Shown one piece after another: positions 8,275 through 16,422 of a stretch of DNA of 40,825 nt. The translations under genes and the position numbers were made by a program. This DNA comes from Bacteroidota bacterium (lineage in GTDB: Bacteria > Chlamydiota > Chlamydiia > Chlamydiales > FEN-1388). The number at the start of each line of letters is the position of its first letter. Positions within the stretch are counted from its first letter, which is position 1. Location: positions 126,417-167,241 of the forward strand of contig JABDGV010000001.1 in NCBI GenBank assembly GCA_013285825.1, given 5' to 3'. The notes beneath the pieces are model-generated. The model saw nothing but the letters and a program-made list of their open reading frames with translations. It was not told the origin of the DNA and made no database searches.

Positions 8275-8912
8275 ATGTAGCAGCTCGACATGGCGTTTTC
8301 TAAATCTGAAGCCTTTGGAACCACCTCATCAAATAACTGAGTTGATCCTCCTGGAGATAATAATACAATCCGGTCAGCAACCCTTAGTGCATCTTGAAAA
8401 TCATGGGTTACCAAAAGAGCACTTTTGCCGCTTTCTACATATGTTTTTAATCGGTTGAGCAGCTGAATTCGAATATAGGCGTCGACATTTGAAAATGGCT
8501 CATCGAGAAGAAGCACCTCTTTATCTTCTAATAAAAAGCGTTCAAAGGCCACCATTTGGCGCTGTCCGCCTGAAAGTTGATTGGGATAGAGATCGAGTAA
8601 AGGGGTGATATGAAGAGTCTCTAATGAAGCGCTTTTTTTTTGGAGCGTGAGTGGTAGAAGAATATTTTCCCTCACCGTTTTCCATGGCAAAAGAACATCA
8701 TCTTGAGGCAGGTAAGCAATAGATCCAGATCGCCTAACATCCCCAGCATGTGCCGTTTCAAGCCCTGCAAGAATTCGTAAAAGAGTACTCTTTCCAACAC
8801 CTGATGGGCCCAAAATAACCGTTACGGTTTTTGGGGAAAGTTGCAGGGAGAAGCGGTTAAGCAGTATACGGCCTTCATACTGGAAAGATATCGAATCAAT
8901 ATCTAAATTCAA
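8271..8912 (-). CDS. ABC importer ATP-binding protein, ThiZ/TauB/SsuB type
   Basis: This is a 213-residue ATPase with all ABC motifs: Walker A GPSGVGKST (35-43), Q-loop YLPQDD (Gln70), signature LSGGQRQ (113-119), Walker B VLLLDEP (133-139) and H-loop His160. The sequence around DDVLLPWKTVRENILLPL is typical of the nitrate/taurine/HMP import subfamily. It overlaps the permease/binding-protein gene by 4 nt (ATGA), so the complex components are co-translated. It is the promoter-proximal gene, read divergently from the M24 peptidase, with 57 nt between them. That gap is too short for a TPP riboswitch and I see none. Confidence 0.92.
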   Translation of the reverse strand: MNLDIDSISFQYEGRILLNRFSLQLSPKTVTVILGPSGVGKSTLLRILAGLETAHAGDVRRSGSIAYLPQDDVLLPWKTVRENILLPLTLQKKSASLETLHITPLLDLYPNQLSGGQRQMVAFERFLLEDKEVLLLDEPFSNVDAYIRIQLLNRLKTYVESGKSALLVTHDFQDALRVADRIVLLSPGGSTQLFDEVVPKASDLENAMSSCYI

Positions 8913-8969
8913 CTGGGCCTGAAATAGTTTTCTTAATAAAGTGTAGGATGAATAGAGCTTAATTCACAA

Positions 8970-10112
8970 ATGATTAAAAATAATCTATTGGCAGGAGCCT
9001 GCGACGGCTGGCTTGGGTTTGATTTCCGAGGCAGCAACCACATCCTCCTCTCAATTCTCCAATATCCCAAAGAGGCACATCTCACCCGCCGTTTTTACTA
9101 TTGGCTGCCTAAAATCGGCGAGCCTGAAGCGATTATTCACAGAATTGATGCCCCCTCGCATGCCCACCTTACCTGTAAAAAAATACTCTACTCAACATGG
9201 CAAGAGCTTGATGCGCTCTTAAAACAGCGTATTGCCTCTAAAACGATCTGCATGGAGTATTGGCCAGATGGAGCAATCCCGACCTACTCCATCGTTGATG
9301 CCGGAACTTTTCAATACTTGACAAGCTTGGGCGCAACCATCACCTCCTCTTGGAACCTTCTCGGATCAACGCTTGCAGGCTTATCCACCGAGCAGCAGCA
9401 ATCGCATCTTCAAGCTGCAAAGCATCTAGAAGCCATTGTTAAAGAGACCATTCAACAACTTAAATCTCCCAGTACAGAATATTCACTCCAGCAATTCATC
9501 CTCACAAAATTTAAGGAGTTGAATCTTGTAACGGAACATCCCCCCATTGTGGCTTTTGGACCAAATGCAGCACTCCCCCATTATGAACCAACAAAAGAGC
9601 GATCCTCGACCATCGCCTCAGAAAATGTCCTACTCATTGATCTTTGGGCCAAGCTGAGCAAAGACAACGCTGTCTATGCTGATCTTACAAAAGTGTTTTA
9701 TGTCGGAAAAAATCCCTCGGACGAAATACTCAGCGCCTACTCTGCCCTGTATGTTGCTCAAGAGTCTGCAATTAACTACATCAAAAATGAGTTTAAAGCA
9801 GGACATACTGTTCGCGGCTCTGATGTAGATACCGTTTGCCGAACATCAATTGGAAAGGCAGGATTTGGTCCCTATTTTACCCATAGAACGGGACATAATA
9901 TAACGACACAGCTTCATGGCCCAGGACCCAATATAGATGGTTATGAAACAAACGATGTTCGAGTACTCTTGCCCAGAAGCTGCTCATCCATTGAACCGGG
10001 CATCTATATACCTGGAAAATTTGGCTTACGAACAGAGTGCAACATACTGATTCAACAAGATATGCAAGTTGTGGTATCAGGAAAAGCAAATCCTCAATTA
10101 GAGATGATTTAA
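8970..10112 (+). CDS. M24-family metallopeptidase (Xaa-Pro aminopeptidase-like)
   Basis: This 380-residue protein has an N-terminal creatinase-type domain (about 1-145) and a C-terminal pita-bread domain. All five metal ligands of the M24 fold can be placed: Asp224 (LLIDLW), Asp238 (YADLTK), His309 (RTGHNI), Glu342 (SIEPGIY) and Glu356 (RTECNI). Members remove N-terminal residues preceding proline or act as related dipeptidases. It is shorter than PepP (about 440 residues), closer to PepQ/YpdF types. It reads divergently from the ABC operon and is followed by a large palindrome. Confidence 0.9.
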   Translation: MIKNNLLAGACDGWLGFDFRGSNHILLSILQYPKEAHLTRRFYYWLPKIGEPEAIIHRIDAPSHAHLTCKKILYSTWQELDALLKQRIASKTICMEYWPDGAIPTYSIVDAGTFQYLTSLGATITSSWNLLGSTLAGLSTEQQQSHLQAAKHLEAIVKETIQQLKSPSTEYSLQQFILTKFKELNLVTEHPPIVAFGPNAALPHYEPTKERSSTIASENVLLIDLWAKLSKDNAVYADLTKVFYVGKNPSDEILSAYSALYVAQESAINYIKNEFKAGHTVRGSDVDTVCRTSIGKAGFGPYFTHRTGHNITTQLHGPGPNIDGYETNDVRVLLPRSCSSIEPGIYIPGKFGLRTECNILIQQDMQVVVSGKANPQLEMI

Positions 10113-10124
10113 ATACACTGAGTG

Positions 10125-10256
10125 GTTCAATAATTGGAATTTGGCAAAGCCAACGCTCGGCAGGTCTATTAAAAAATCGCGCTCATAGTGTACTATGCGC
10201 AAGATTTTTTAAAAGACCTGTTGAGATGTTGGCTAAGCCAAAGCCAATTCTTGAAC
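10125..10256. repeat. 132-nt imperfect palindrome (MITE-like or long RNA hairpin)
   Basis: The two 66-nt halves are about 80% complementary and the outer ends match exactly: GTTCAA begins the left arm and TTGAAC ends the right. Well-paired blocks are AATTGG, GCCAAC, CAGGTCT, TTAAAAAATC and CATAG around a centre near 10190. No obvious target-site duplication flanks it. It fills nearly all of the gap between the M24 gene and the next one. It could be a degenerate miniature element, a strong mRNA 3' structure or a structured small RNA. Confidence 0.8.
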
Positions 10257-10273
10257 AATGAGGTGTATTATTT

Positions 10274-10648
10274 ATGTGTATGTTTTCTAATTGTCCATTT
10301 TGGATAACTATTCTCCTCTCTTTAGCCATCCTCTGTTTAATTTTTGCTATTCCCATTCTCGATTGGATCAAAAGAAAACGGCACCGCCTTGAATTTTCCA
10401 AACGACGCTTTACTCGCTATGATGGGCTTATTGCAACCGATATCACTTTAAAGAATAGGGGAAAAAGAACCATCTTCGTGCGTGAAGTGGGTACCTATGT
10501 AGGTCCCAAAAAACAGCCTGTAGAAACCAACCTGGCTATCGAGATTCAACCGGGCGATGCCTACTGCGTTTCCTATCTCAACGCAAGTGAAAACTGGTAT
10601 ATCGTCGTCGAGCTTCAGAGTGGCAACACCAAGGAACTGAAGAGCTAA
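10274..10648 (+). CDS. Small single-span membrane protein, function unknown
   Basis: This 124-residue protein has one N-terminal membrane helix (about residues 8-30, WITILLSLAILCLIFAIPIL) followed by a basic patch (KRKRHRLEFSKRR) and a soluble C-terminal domain of about 85 residues predicted to be beta-rich. It would be anchored with the C-terminal domain in the cytoplasm by the positive-inside rule. The ATG at 10280 is an alternative start. A second copy of its last nine codons plus stop is found at 12401-12430 with only synonymous changes, so the C-terminus was under selection when the copy was made. Its stop overlaps the convergent TPR gene by 4 nt. Confidence 0.75.
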   Translation: MCMFSNCPFWITILLSLAILCLIFAIPILDWIKRKRHRLEFSKRRFTRYDGLIATDITLKNRGKRTIFVREVGTYVGPKKQPVETNLAIEIQPGDAYCVSYLNASENWYIVVELQSGNTKELKS

Positions 10649-12267
10649 GATTCAGTTAGTTGCTTTAATTTCTGCAAACTGGCTTTAGCAAATATATTTG
10701 AGGGATCAAGCTCAAGGGCTTTGGATATATTCTCAAGAGCTTTTTTGTCATCTTTAATCTCGACACCTCCACTGAGATATAACTCCCCCAGACGAGCGTA
10801 TGCATATGGATCTAAAGGACTAAGTTGAATAGCTTTGGTTAGATGAAAAAGCGCTTTTTGGTCATTTTGATCTACCCCATCCCCGCCTGTGCGATATAGC
10901 TCGCCAAGAGATGCGTGTGCCAGGCTATTAGAAGGGAAATACTCAAGAACTGCAGATAAATATCGAAACGCTTTTTTGGTATCTATGTCAATCCCATCTC
11001 CACCTGTGCGATAGAGCTCTCCAAGCAAAGCATTGACAACGGAAGCTTTGTAAGATCCTGAAGGGCAAAGATCTAAACACTTAGTTAAGTACATAAGGGC
11101 TTTACTGCAATCTCTAACCTTTTCTCCAGCCATCAGATAGATCTGTCCAAGACATATGTTTATAAAGACATTTGAAGGATTAAGCAGAACAGCTGTGGTT
11201 AGTTGGTTCAACGCTTCTACATCATTTTTGAGAACAGCTTTTCCTCCTGTGAAGTATAAACCTCCAAGAAAGATGCATGTATACACATTTGAAGGGTCCA
11301 GCTCAAAAGCTCTAGATAGGTACTCAAACGATTTTTTATTATCTTCTACTAACTCTTTTACTCCTCCCTTGTATAATTCCCCAAGACAGGTCAAAGCAAA
11401 TACGTCATTGGGGTTCTTTTCGAGTTGTTCGTTTAAATATGCAAGAGCCTTTTTTTCATCACAAGATATGAGATCGTACATAGCTTGATAATTGTTTTTA
11501 CATACCTCAAGAGCTTTTTTTGCATACCAAACTGCATTAAGTGGATCTTTTTTTTCGAACTGATTTCCTTGTGCACATAGTGCGGTTTTCAGCGTCAACG
11601 CAATTGCATCATTTGGATTCCTCTCAAGGATAGTCTTTAAATGAAGATCATAAAAGGGCGAATCCCTCTTTTCACTCACACAAATACAAGGGAGAAGGAT
11701 GCTATCGTACGATTGAGCATAGAGCTTGTAGAGAGAATCAAGATAAGGAGTAAAAATAGTTCTAGAAGCTTGGTTAGCTAAAGCATACAAAAATTCACTA
11801 TAGATCTGCTCTCGCCAAAATGCGCTTTCGTCATATTTTTTAGATTGCCATCCTTCAAAAGCAAATTTGATCTTACTATTCATACGCTCTTCAAAAGTAT
11901 CTGCCTGACAAGCTCGAGCTAACTCAGTAGCCTCAGAGATCACCTTTTCCTGACTCAAATCGGGTTGTTCCAATTGATCTATTGCATCAAAGACATCGGC
12001 ATCAACTTTATTCCAAACAATGTCGATCTTTTTACATAAGTATCCATTGTTCGGATTTGAAATTTTATTACTAATTTTAAAGTGTTCGTTTATTTTTATC
12101 GCTTCAAAATAGTTATATGATTTTGATTCGTTATCTTTGCTAATACCTTCTAGTATGTACATAACAAACGGAGAATTTCTTTTTCGACACTCTATGACAA
12201 GGCGTTCAATCGTTTCAAAAGAAAGAGAGCATCTTTCAGTCTTAATGCTGTTAAAATAAATTTTCAT
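10645..12267 (-). CDS. TPR/Sel1-like repeat protein
   Basis: This 540-residue protein has an N-terminal part (about 1-225) that I do not recognise and, from about residue 225, at least seven repeats of 36-42 residues. The repeats share the pattern LGELYRTGGDGxD...KKAxxxLxKALELxPSN, e.g. LGELYRTGGDGVDQNDQKAL and LGELYLSGGVEIKDDKKAL. They combine TPR spacing with the Sel1-like GG insertion between helices. No signal peptide or enzyme motif is visible, so a protein-binding scaffold or secreted effector is likely. It stands between the 3' ends of two conserved genes together with duplication remnants, consistent with an acquired gene. Confidence 0.85.
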   Translation of the reverse strand: MKIYFNSIKTERCSLSFETIERLVIECRKRNSPFVMYILEGISKDNESKSYNYFEAIKINEHFKISNKISNPNNGYLCKKIDIVWNKVDADVFDAIDQLEQPDLSQEKVISEATELARACQADTFEERMNSKIKFAFEGWQSKKYDESAFWREQIYSEFLYALANQASRTIFTPYLDSLYKLYAQSYDSILLPCICVSEKRDSPFYDLHLKTILERNPNDAIALTLKTALCAQGNQFEKKDPLNAVWYAKKALEVCKNNYQAMYDLISCDEKKALAYLNEQLEKNPNDVFALTCLGELYKGGVKELVEDNKKSFEYLSRAFELDPSNVYTCIFLGGLYFTGGKAVLKNDVEALNQLTTAVLLNPSNVFINICLGQIYLMAGEKVRDCSKALMYLTKCLDLCPSGSYKASVVNALLGELYRTGGDGIDIDTKKAFRYLSAVLEYFPSNSLAHASLGELYRTGGDGVDQNDQKALFHLTKAIQLSPLDPYAYARLGELYLSGGVEIKDDKKALENISKALELDPSNIFAKASLQKLKQLTES

Positions 12268-12337
12268 AAATATAATGATAAATAGTTAAAGATTATCTAT
12301 TTTATATTTACAATTGAAAAAGCACAAATCTATTCTC

Positions 12338-12376
12338 TTACGTCCGAGTGTGAAACTCAAACTTCCAAGTTCGGTC
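12338..12376 (-). pseudogene. Duplicated 3' end of the Hsp70-like gene (remnant)
   Basis: On the minus strand this encodes DRTWKFEFHTRT followed by a stop, identical to the C-terminus of the Hsp70-like gene whose intact end is at 14282-14320. Thirty-six of 39 bases match and all three differences are synonymous third positions. Upstream of the Asp codon similarity ends abruptly, so only the tail remains. It lies immediately before a second remnant. Confidence 0.85.
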
Positions 12377-12400
12377 CTTTAAAGCGTCATGGCACATTAG

Positions 12401-12430
12401 AGCGGCAACACCAAGGAATTGAAGAGCTAA
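12401..12430 (+). pseudogene. Duplicated 3' end of the small membrane protein gene (remnant)
   Basis: This encodes SGNTKELKS and a TAA stop, matching the end of the gene at 10274-10648 (10619-10648) in 28 of 30 bases, with both differences synonymous. Only the tail is present. Together with the Hsp70-like tail just before it, it marks a junction between two copies of the same locus. Confidence 0.83.
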
Positions 12431-12436
12431 TTGCCG

Positions 12437-14218
12437 CTACGTCTTCGCATATTTTTTAAGTAATGGCTCTGAGTATTGCTTATAGAACTTCCAGAGATTG
12501 GGCGCTATTTTCTTAATGGCCTCTTCAGGCACTCCTTCGGCTATGAGTTGCATTGGCCGCACAATAATCTCCCTTCTCATTATACTCATATCACGTTTCT
12601 TATCGGGATTAAAATTGTCACCCCTGAAATACCCTTTGTGCTCCTCTAAATAATCAACGAACAACTCATAAGCTTTCTTTTCTTTCCAAGAAAGTAAAGC
12701 CCTATCTATAGACTTTCGATGCTTGATATCGGCAAAAATAGCTCGATCTAGTGCTTCTTCAGCTTTGCTGTCTGGTTCAACCGGAGAAGAGTTATTTCCT
12801 ACAATACGATTAAAGAGCAGATGTAGGGATTCGTGAACAAGCGTCCCAATTCTGTCTAAATTATAATTCCCCGATTCTAAAACAATGTTTCCGATAAAAA
12901 TTGAGTGATGTTCAGCATAAAACCCAACCCCATCGTCGGTATGCTTTCCATACGGAGCCGCCAGGGATTTTCCTGTTTTACTGTCATAATCGTCCGAAGG
13001 CTTCATGCCACCAGCCATAAAAACTTGTGCTTTTTCTTTCCTTATTAGAGCTGCTATCGCTCCAAGAACTGGTTCTAGGTCTGGCTTTTTAAAAGTATCC
13101 CTCAATGCTTCTTTTATTAATTCTTTTGCCTTTTCTCTAGGCATAAAAACGGGCTTGGTGGTCTTACTAACTACAATATCATTTTCAACCTTGAAATCTG
13201 TAACCACCGGCTTACTAGGAGTTTGGAAATATATATTTGACAACAGCAAGTCGAGATCATTTTTTACTTTTGATGGCGCTAGCACAGGGTCGTTTTCCAT
13301 GAGCAATTGATTTTTCAGACTAATTAATGTAGGGTCAATCGCACCTCGTAATGTATAGTCAATCGCACCTCGGGTCGCCATTTTACTTCTGTAAATATCA
13401 TAGACTGAATGAAAGGAATAAAAAGAAGGAGCAAATATTCTAGTGCTCTTTAATATTGCCTTGATAAATGTTTTTGCTGCAAATATTTGAGAATGGTCTT
13501 TTTTATCTATCCCAAACTCTTTAGCCATAATTCCTGGATTGTCGATAACATTTTCAAGTTTTTGAAGTTTCTCTTCAGCTTCTTTTGAGCTTAGGTCTTG
13601 ATCATTTTGCCCAAAGAGGATTTTTTTAACCTCTGTTCTGCTCTCCTTTGAACGCATATATTCTTTAGAAATTTTTTGTAGTTTCGAAGCATCCCTATTT
13701 GTCGGCGGCTCAAACCCAAAAATTCTATCGTTGACTATATACTTAGCATCAGACTTTGTAGGATGAAGCACATAGCCATCTACAAATTCTTTAATTCGTA
13801 ATTCTTGCTCAATCGTTAAGGGATCATCAATTAATTTGACGATATCATCATCTAAATGTGCTGCAACTTTTTTTAATTGATTTTCCTTATCCGATTTCTG
13901 ATAAAATACCTCCACAAATTGCTCAGCAAGCTTTCTATCTGTAGCGGGCATCTTCCCTTTGCTCTGTAAAACTGAAACAATATCGGCTTTTTTAATATAA
14001 AAACCGGCACCTGACGCCTCAGTCTTAACAAATGAATAGCCAAGGAGCTTGTTGAACCATCGCATGATAGCGAATGGAAGCTTGGATTTATAATGGACTC
14101 GGATTTGTCTCTCTTCACTCGAATCAGGGAGAGTAAGAGAGCCTTGCTTAATTTCACCAATCTGCTTAGTTAAAATACCAAGCTCAATGACAGGTTTATC
14201 TCTATCTATGCGAGTCAT
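12437..14218 (-). CDS. Putative zinc metalloprotease (HExxH) of unknown family, effector candidate
   Basis: This 593-residue, lysine-rich protein has no recognisable close family. It contains one clear zincin motif, GTLVHESLHLLFN, with His462, Glu463 and His466. Possible third ligands lie in the acidic stretch AEEALDRAIFADIKH that follows. The N-terminal part has a short hydrophobic segment (about 48-65) but no signal peptide, and the middle is helical. The C-terminal 60 residues are basic. Such a domain in a chlamydial accessory region suggests a protease delivered into the host, but nothing in the sequence proves secretion. A 24-nt tandem duplication adds one 8-residue repeat (RGAIDYTL/RGAIDPTL). 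It lies beside duplication remnants. Confidence 0.7.
   Translation of the reverse strand: MTRIDRDKPVIELGILTKQIGEIKQGSLTLPDSSEERQIRVHYKSKLPFAIMRWFNKLLGYSFVKTEASGAGFYIKKADIVSVLQSKGKMPATDRKLAEQFVEVFYQKSDKENQLKKVAAHLDDDIVKLIDDPLTIEQELRIKEFVDGYVLHPTKSDAKYIVNDRIFGFEPPTNRDASKLQKISKEYMRSKESRTEVKKILFGQNDQDLSSKEAEEKLQKLENVIDNPGIMAKEFGIDKKDHSQIFAAKTFIKAILKSTRIFAPSFYSFHSVYDIYRSKMATRGAIDYTLRGAIDPTLISLKNQLLMENDPVLAPSKVKNDLDLLLSNIYFQTPSKPVVTDFKVENDIVVSKTTKPVFMPREKAKELIKEALRDTFKKPDLEPVLGAIAALIRKEKAQVFMAGGMKPSDDYDSKTGKSLAAPYGKHTDDGVGFYAEHHSIFIGNIVLESGNYNLDRIGTLVHESLHLLFNRIVGNNSSPVEPDSKAEEALDRAIFADIKHRKSIDRALLSWKEKKAYELFVDYLEEHKGYFRGDNFNPDKKRDMSIMRREIIVRPMQLIAEGVPEEAIKKIAPNLWKFYKQYSEPLLKKYAKT
13325..13372. repeat. 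Two-copy 24-nt tandem repeat inside the HExxH gene
   Basis: The unit TAATGTAGGGTCAATCGCAC plus CTCG is followed at once by a second copy differing at two bases. It is in frame and codes for two consecutive 8-residue units differing only at Tyr/Pro. Confidence 0.85.
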
Positions 14219-14281
14219 TAGTTGACCTGATAATCTTCCGTAGCCTTATCTTACCAGGTGACACTGATTATTTTAAAAATT

Positions 14282-15970
14282 TTATGTACGAGTATGAAAC
14301 TCAAACTTCCAAGTTCGGTCATCTTCTGATTTGCAGGATAGGGAAAGCGTTCCGAGCTCATCAACTTCTGTAATAAGTCGTACATCAACGCTTTCTTGAT
14401 CGCTTGAGCTACCTTCTAATTGCGTTTCGATAGGATGAAGCTCTTGAAGGTTGGATAAGCGTTTAACGAACGCTCCAATCGGATACTCTTTTTCAGCCAT
14501 AAAGAATTTCAATTGAACAGGCCGTCCAACGAGTAAAGAGAGCTTAAGGCCGGGAACGTTCACTGCACTCCCCTCTTCAAGTCCTACAGGTGCAACGCAA
14601 AGCGCTGAGATAGGAATAGGTGCTCCAGGAATGGCAGGTCGCGCCTCTTCAATGCCAACAAAGTAGCTGGCAGCAAGGTTGCTCTTAATTCGAACGCCAA
14701 AGCCGCGCTTGCTCAAGCCATAGGCCACAGCGCCACGGCTTACTGCAAAGTCCAAATCGGCGCCTGTGAGTACTTCAGGACTTTTCTTATCTACACTTTC
14801 AGCCCAAGAGTTTAGATTCTCTACTACTCTTCTTTGAAACGATTGTGATTTACAGGTTCCGCCATTAAATAAAACAGCTGTCGGCACTTGATCATTCGAT
14901 CGAAGAAATGCAGCCAAATGAGCCGTAATTCGAGGATCTGTCGCATACTCAAGCCCAACCTGCTTCAACGCACTTGAAGTAGATTTGAATAGCTCATCAT
15001 TGAAAGAAACAGTGGGGAAAAAGCCATCCAAACAGATGCGCTCGATCTCTTCACGGGTAATCTCTGCTCGGAGTGATTTAGCGATCAGCTTTGATCCACG
15101 CCCTGGAAGAACGATTTCTCGTTTTTGCGCTTTGGAATTTAAAATCTCTTCTTTAGCAGATCTACAAAGAGCAACCAACGACCTCTCCTGCCACTCGTCG
15201 AGCTGTACGCCCGATTCAGAAAAGCGATTCACCATAAAATGGGCAAGGGTGTGGTCGATGTTATCACCGCCTAAAAGCAGGTGCGGGCCGACAGCGACTC
15301 GTGAAAAGGAGAGGTTCTTATCCTGTTCTTCAGCAACCACAAGACTAAAATCTGTGGTGCCGCCGCCAATATCGACAACGAGAAGCGAGTCTGAAAGCTG
15401 AAAACGATCCTTCCAATTATGGCTCCAGAGCCAAGCATAAAGTGCTGCTTGAGGCTCTTCGATAAGAGCAGCCTTTAGACCTATCTGCTCAATCGCTTGT
15501 TGTACTAAAGCGCGTGCATGGGGAACAAAAGAGGCTGGAACGGTTACGTACACTTCCTGATCTTTCAAGGGATGGTCGGGAAACTGCTGATCCCAAGCTG
15601 TCTGTATGGTTTTCAAAATCTCTGCAGCGCAATCAACAGCGCTCAGCTGCTTTTCACCACCAATCGGTAAAAGGGGCTGATTTTGCTGGCAGAGCCACGA
15701 TTTTGATGAGGAAATAGAACGTTCCGGCACCTCTCCCGATCTCTTTTGAGCATACTCACCAACAATAGGTGTTGAACAAGCAAGCGCCTCCATTTCCTCA
15801 TCAAGCGGGAAATAGAGAAAGGAGGGCAGAACGAATGATTGAGCAACCGATTCATCTTTAAGGCGCTGAGTTATGGGAAAAAGGATAATTTCAGGTTTGT
15901 CTTGTTTGCAAAAAGCGTACGAGACCGTCGTATTCGTTGTGCCTAAATCAATCCCAACAATCGCGCTCAC
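14282..15970 (-). CDS. Hsp70-family (DnaK/YegD-like) ATPase
   Basis: This 562-residue protein has the actin-fold ATPase signatures: IVGIDLGTTNTTV (4-16), YVTVPASF (141-148), EEPQAALYAW (171-180) and VVDIGGGTTDFSLVV (198-212). After residue 400 comes a beta-rich substrate-binding-like segment, but the DnaK lid and EEVD-type tail are missing. It is therefore a specialised Hsp70, not the general chaperone. It overlaps the DUF2760 gene by 4 nt. In gamma-proteobacteria DUF2760 genes are typically next to a non-canonical Hsp70, which supports a functional pair. A copy of its last 12 codons lies at 12338-12376. Substrates are unknown. Confidence 0.92.
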   Translation of the reverse strand: MSAIVGIDLGTTNTTVSYAFCKQDKPEIILFPITQRLKDESVAQSFVLPSFLYFPLDEEMEALACSTPIVGEYAQKRSGEVPERSISSSKSWLCQQNQPLLPIGGEKQLSAVDCAAEILKTIQTAWDQQFPDHPLKDQEVYVTVPASFVPHARALVQQAIEQIGLKAALIEEPQAALYAWLWSHNWKDRFQLSDSLLVVDIGGGTTDFSLVVAEEQDKNLSFSRVAVGPHLLLGGDNIDHTLAHFMVNRFSESGVQLDEWQERSLVALCRSAKEEILNSKAQKREIVLPGRGSKLIAKSLRAEITREEIERICLDGFFPTVSFNDELFKSTSSALKQVGLEYATDPRITAHLAAFLRSNDQVPTAVLFNGGTCKSQSFQRRVVENLNSWAESVDKKSPEVLTGADLDFAVSRGAVAYGLSKRGFGVRIKSNLAASYFVGIEEARPAIPGAPIPISALCVAPVGLEEGSAVNVPGLKLSLLVGRPVQLKFFMAEKEYPIGAFVKRLSNLQELHPIETQLEGSSSDQESVDVRLITEVDELGTLSLSCKSEDDRTWKFEFHTRT

Positions 15971-16422
15971 CGCTTCACCTCAACTTCCGATGCCATAAGA
16001 ACAGCGCCCTTTTGCCGCTTTAACAGCGCTTCTGGCAAATTCATCCGAACAGCCTTCCAGCCACGATGAACAACTTTAGCAGAATAGGGAGGCTCTCCCT
16101 TAATATGGCCTGTAACTGTAATTAAATTCGCATCATAGCCTGATGGTACGTTATAGGAGCTTCCCTCTTCTTGAGAAAGAACCGGTTCCACCTGCACATA
16201 TTCTTGAACGACTTTTCGGCAATCAGAGTGAATTTTTCGGACAGCGGCGCCTAAATCGCTATCGGATACGTCATTGATATCCTCCTGAAGAAAATCAACG
16301 AGCCGTCCACGCTCCTGAAGAGCTCTGAGAAGAACCAGATGCTCCGATTTACCAGAGGCAGGTTCATGTTTACCATGAATTAAGGTGTTCCAAAAGGCTG
16401 CAATTGCATCAACAAGTCTCAT
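15967..16422 (-). CDS. DUF2760 domain protein, partner of Hsp70-like ATPase
   Basis: This 151-residue protein matches the DUF2760 pattern as I know it: RGRLVDFLQEDI, LGAAVRKIHSDCRKV, EEGSSYNVPSGYDAN, then LITVTGHIKGEPPYSAKVVHRGW and a C-terminal GAVLMASEVEV. There is no signal peptide or membrane helix. The family has no established biochemistry but is consistently found beside YegD-like Hsp70 genes. Here it overlaps the Hsp70 gene downstream and the amino acid transporter upstream by 4 nt each, so the three are translationally coupled. Confidence 0.85.
   Translation of the reverse strand: MRLVDAIAAFWNTLIHGKHEPASGKSEHLVLLRALQERGRLVDFLQEDINDVSDSDLGAAVRKIHSDCRKVVQEYVQVEPVLSQEEGSSYNVPSGYDANLITVTGHIKGEPPYSAKVVHRGWKAVRMNLPEALLKRQKGAVLMASEVEVKR

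Noticed and set aside
8913..8969. Possible TPP riboswitch or operator in front of the ABC importer
   Set aside because: The 57-nt gap has no THI-box conserved words and is too short.
10113..10273. Target-site duplication around the 132-nt palindrome (TGAG-like words on both sides)
   Set aside because: The matching words are not at equal distance from the two ends, so they are not a proper duplication.
12268..12337. Possible similarity between the 5' flanks of the TPR gene and the HExxH gene, which a full duplication would predict
   Set aside because: Compared with 14219-14281 by eye; no shared stretch beyond AT-rich words. Only the gene tails are duplicated.
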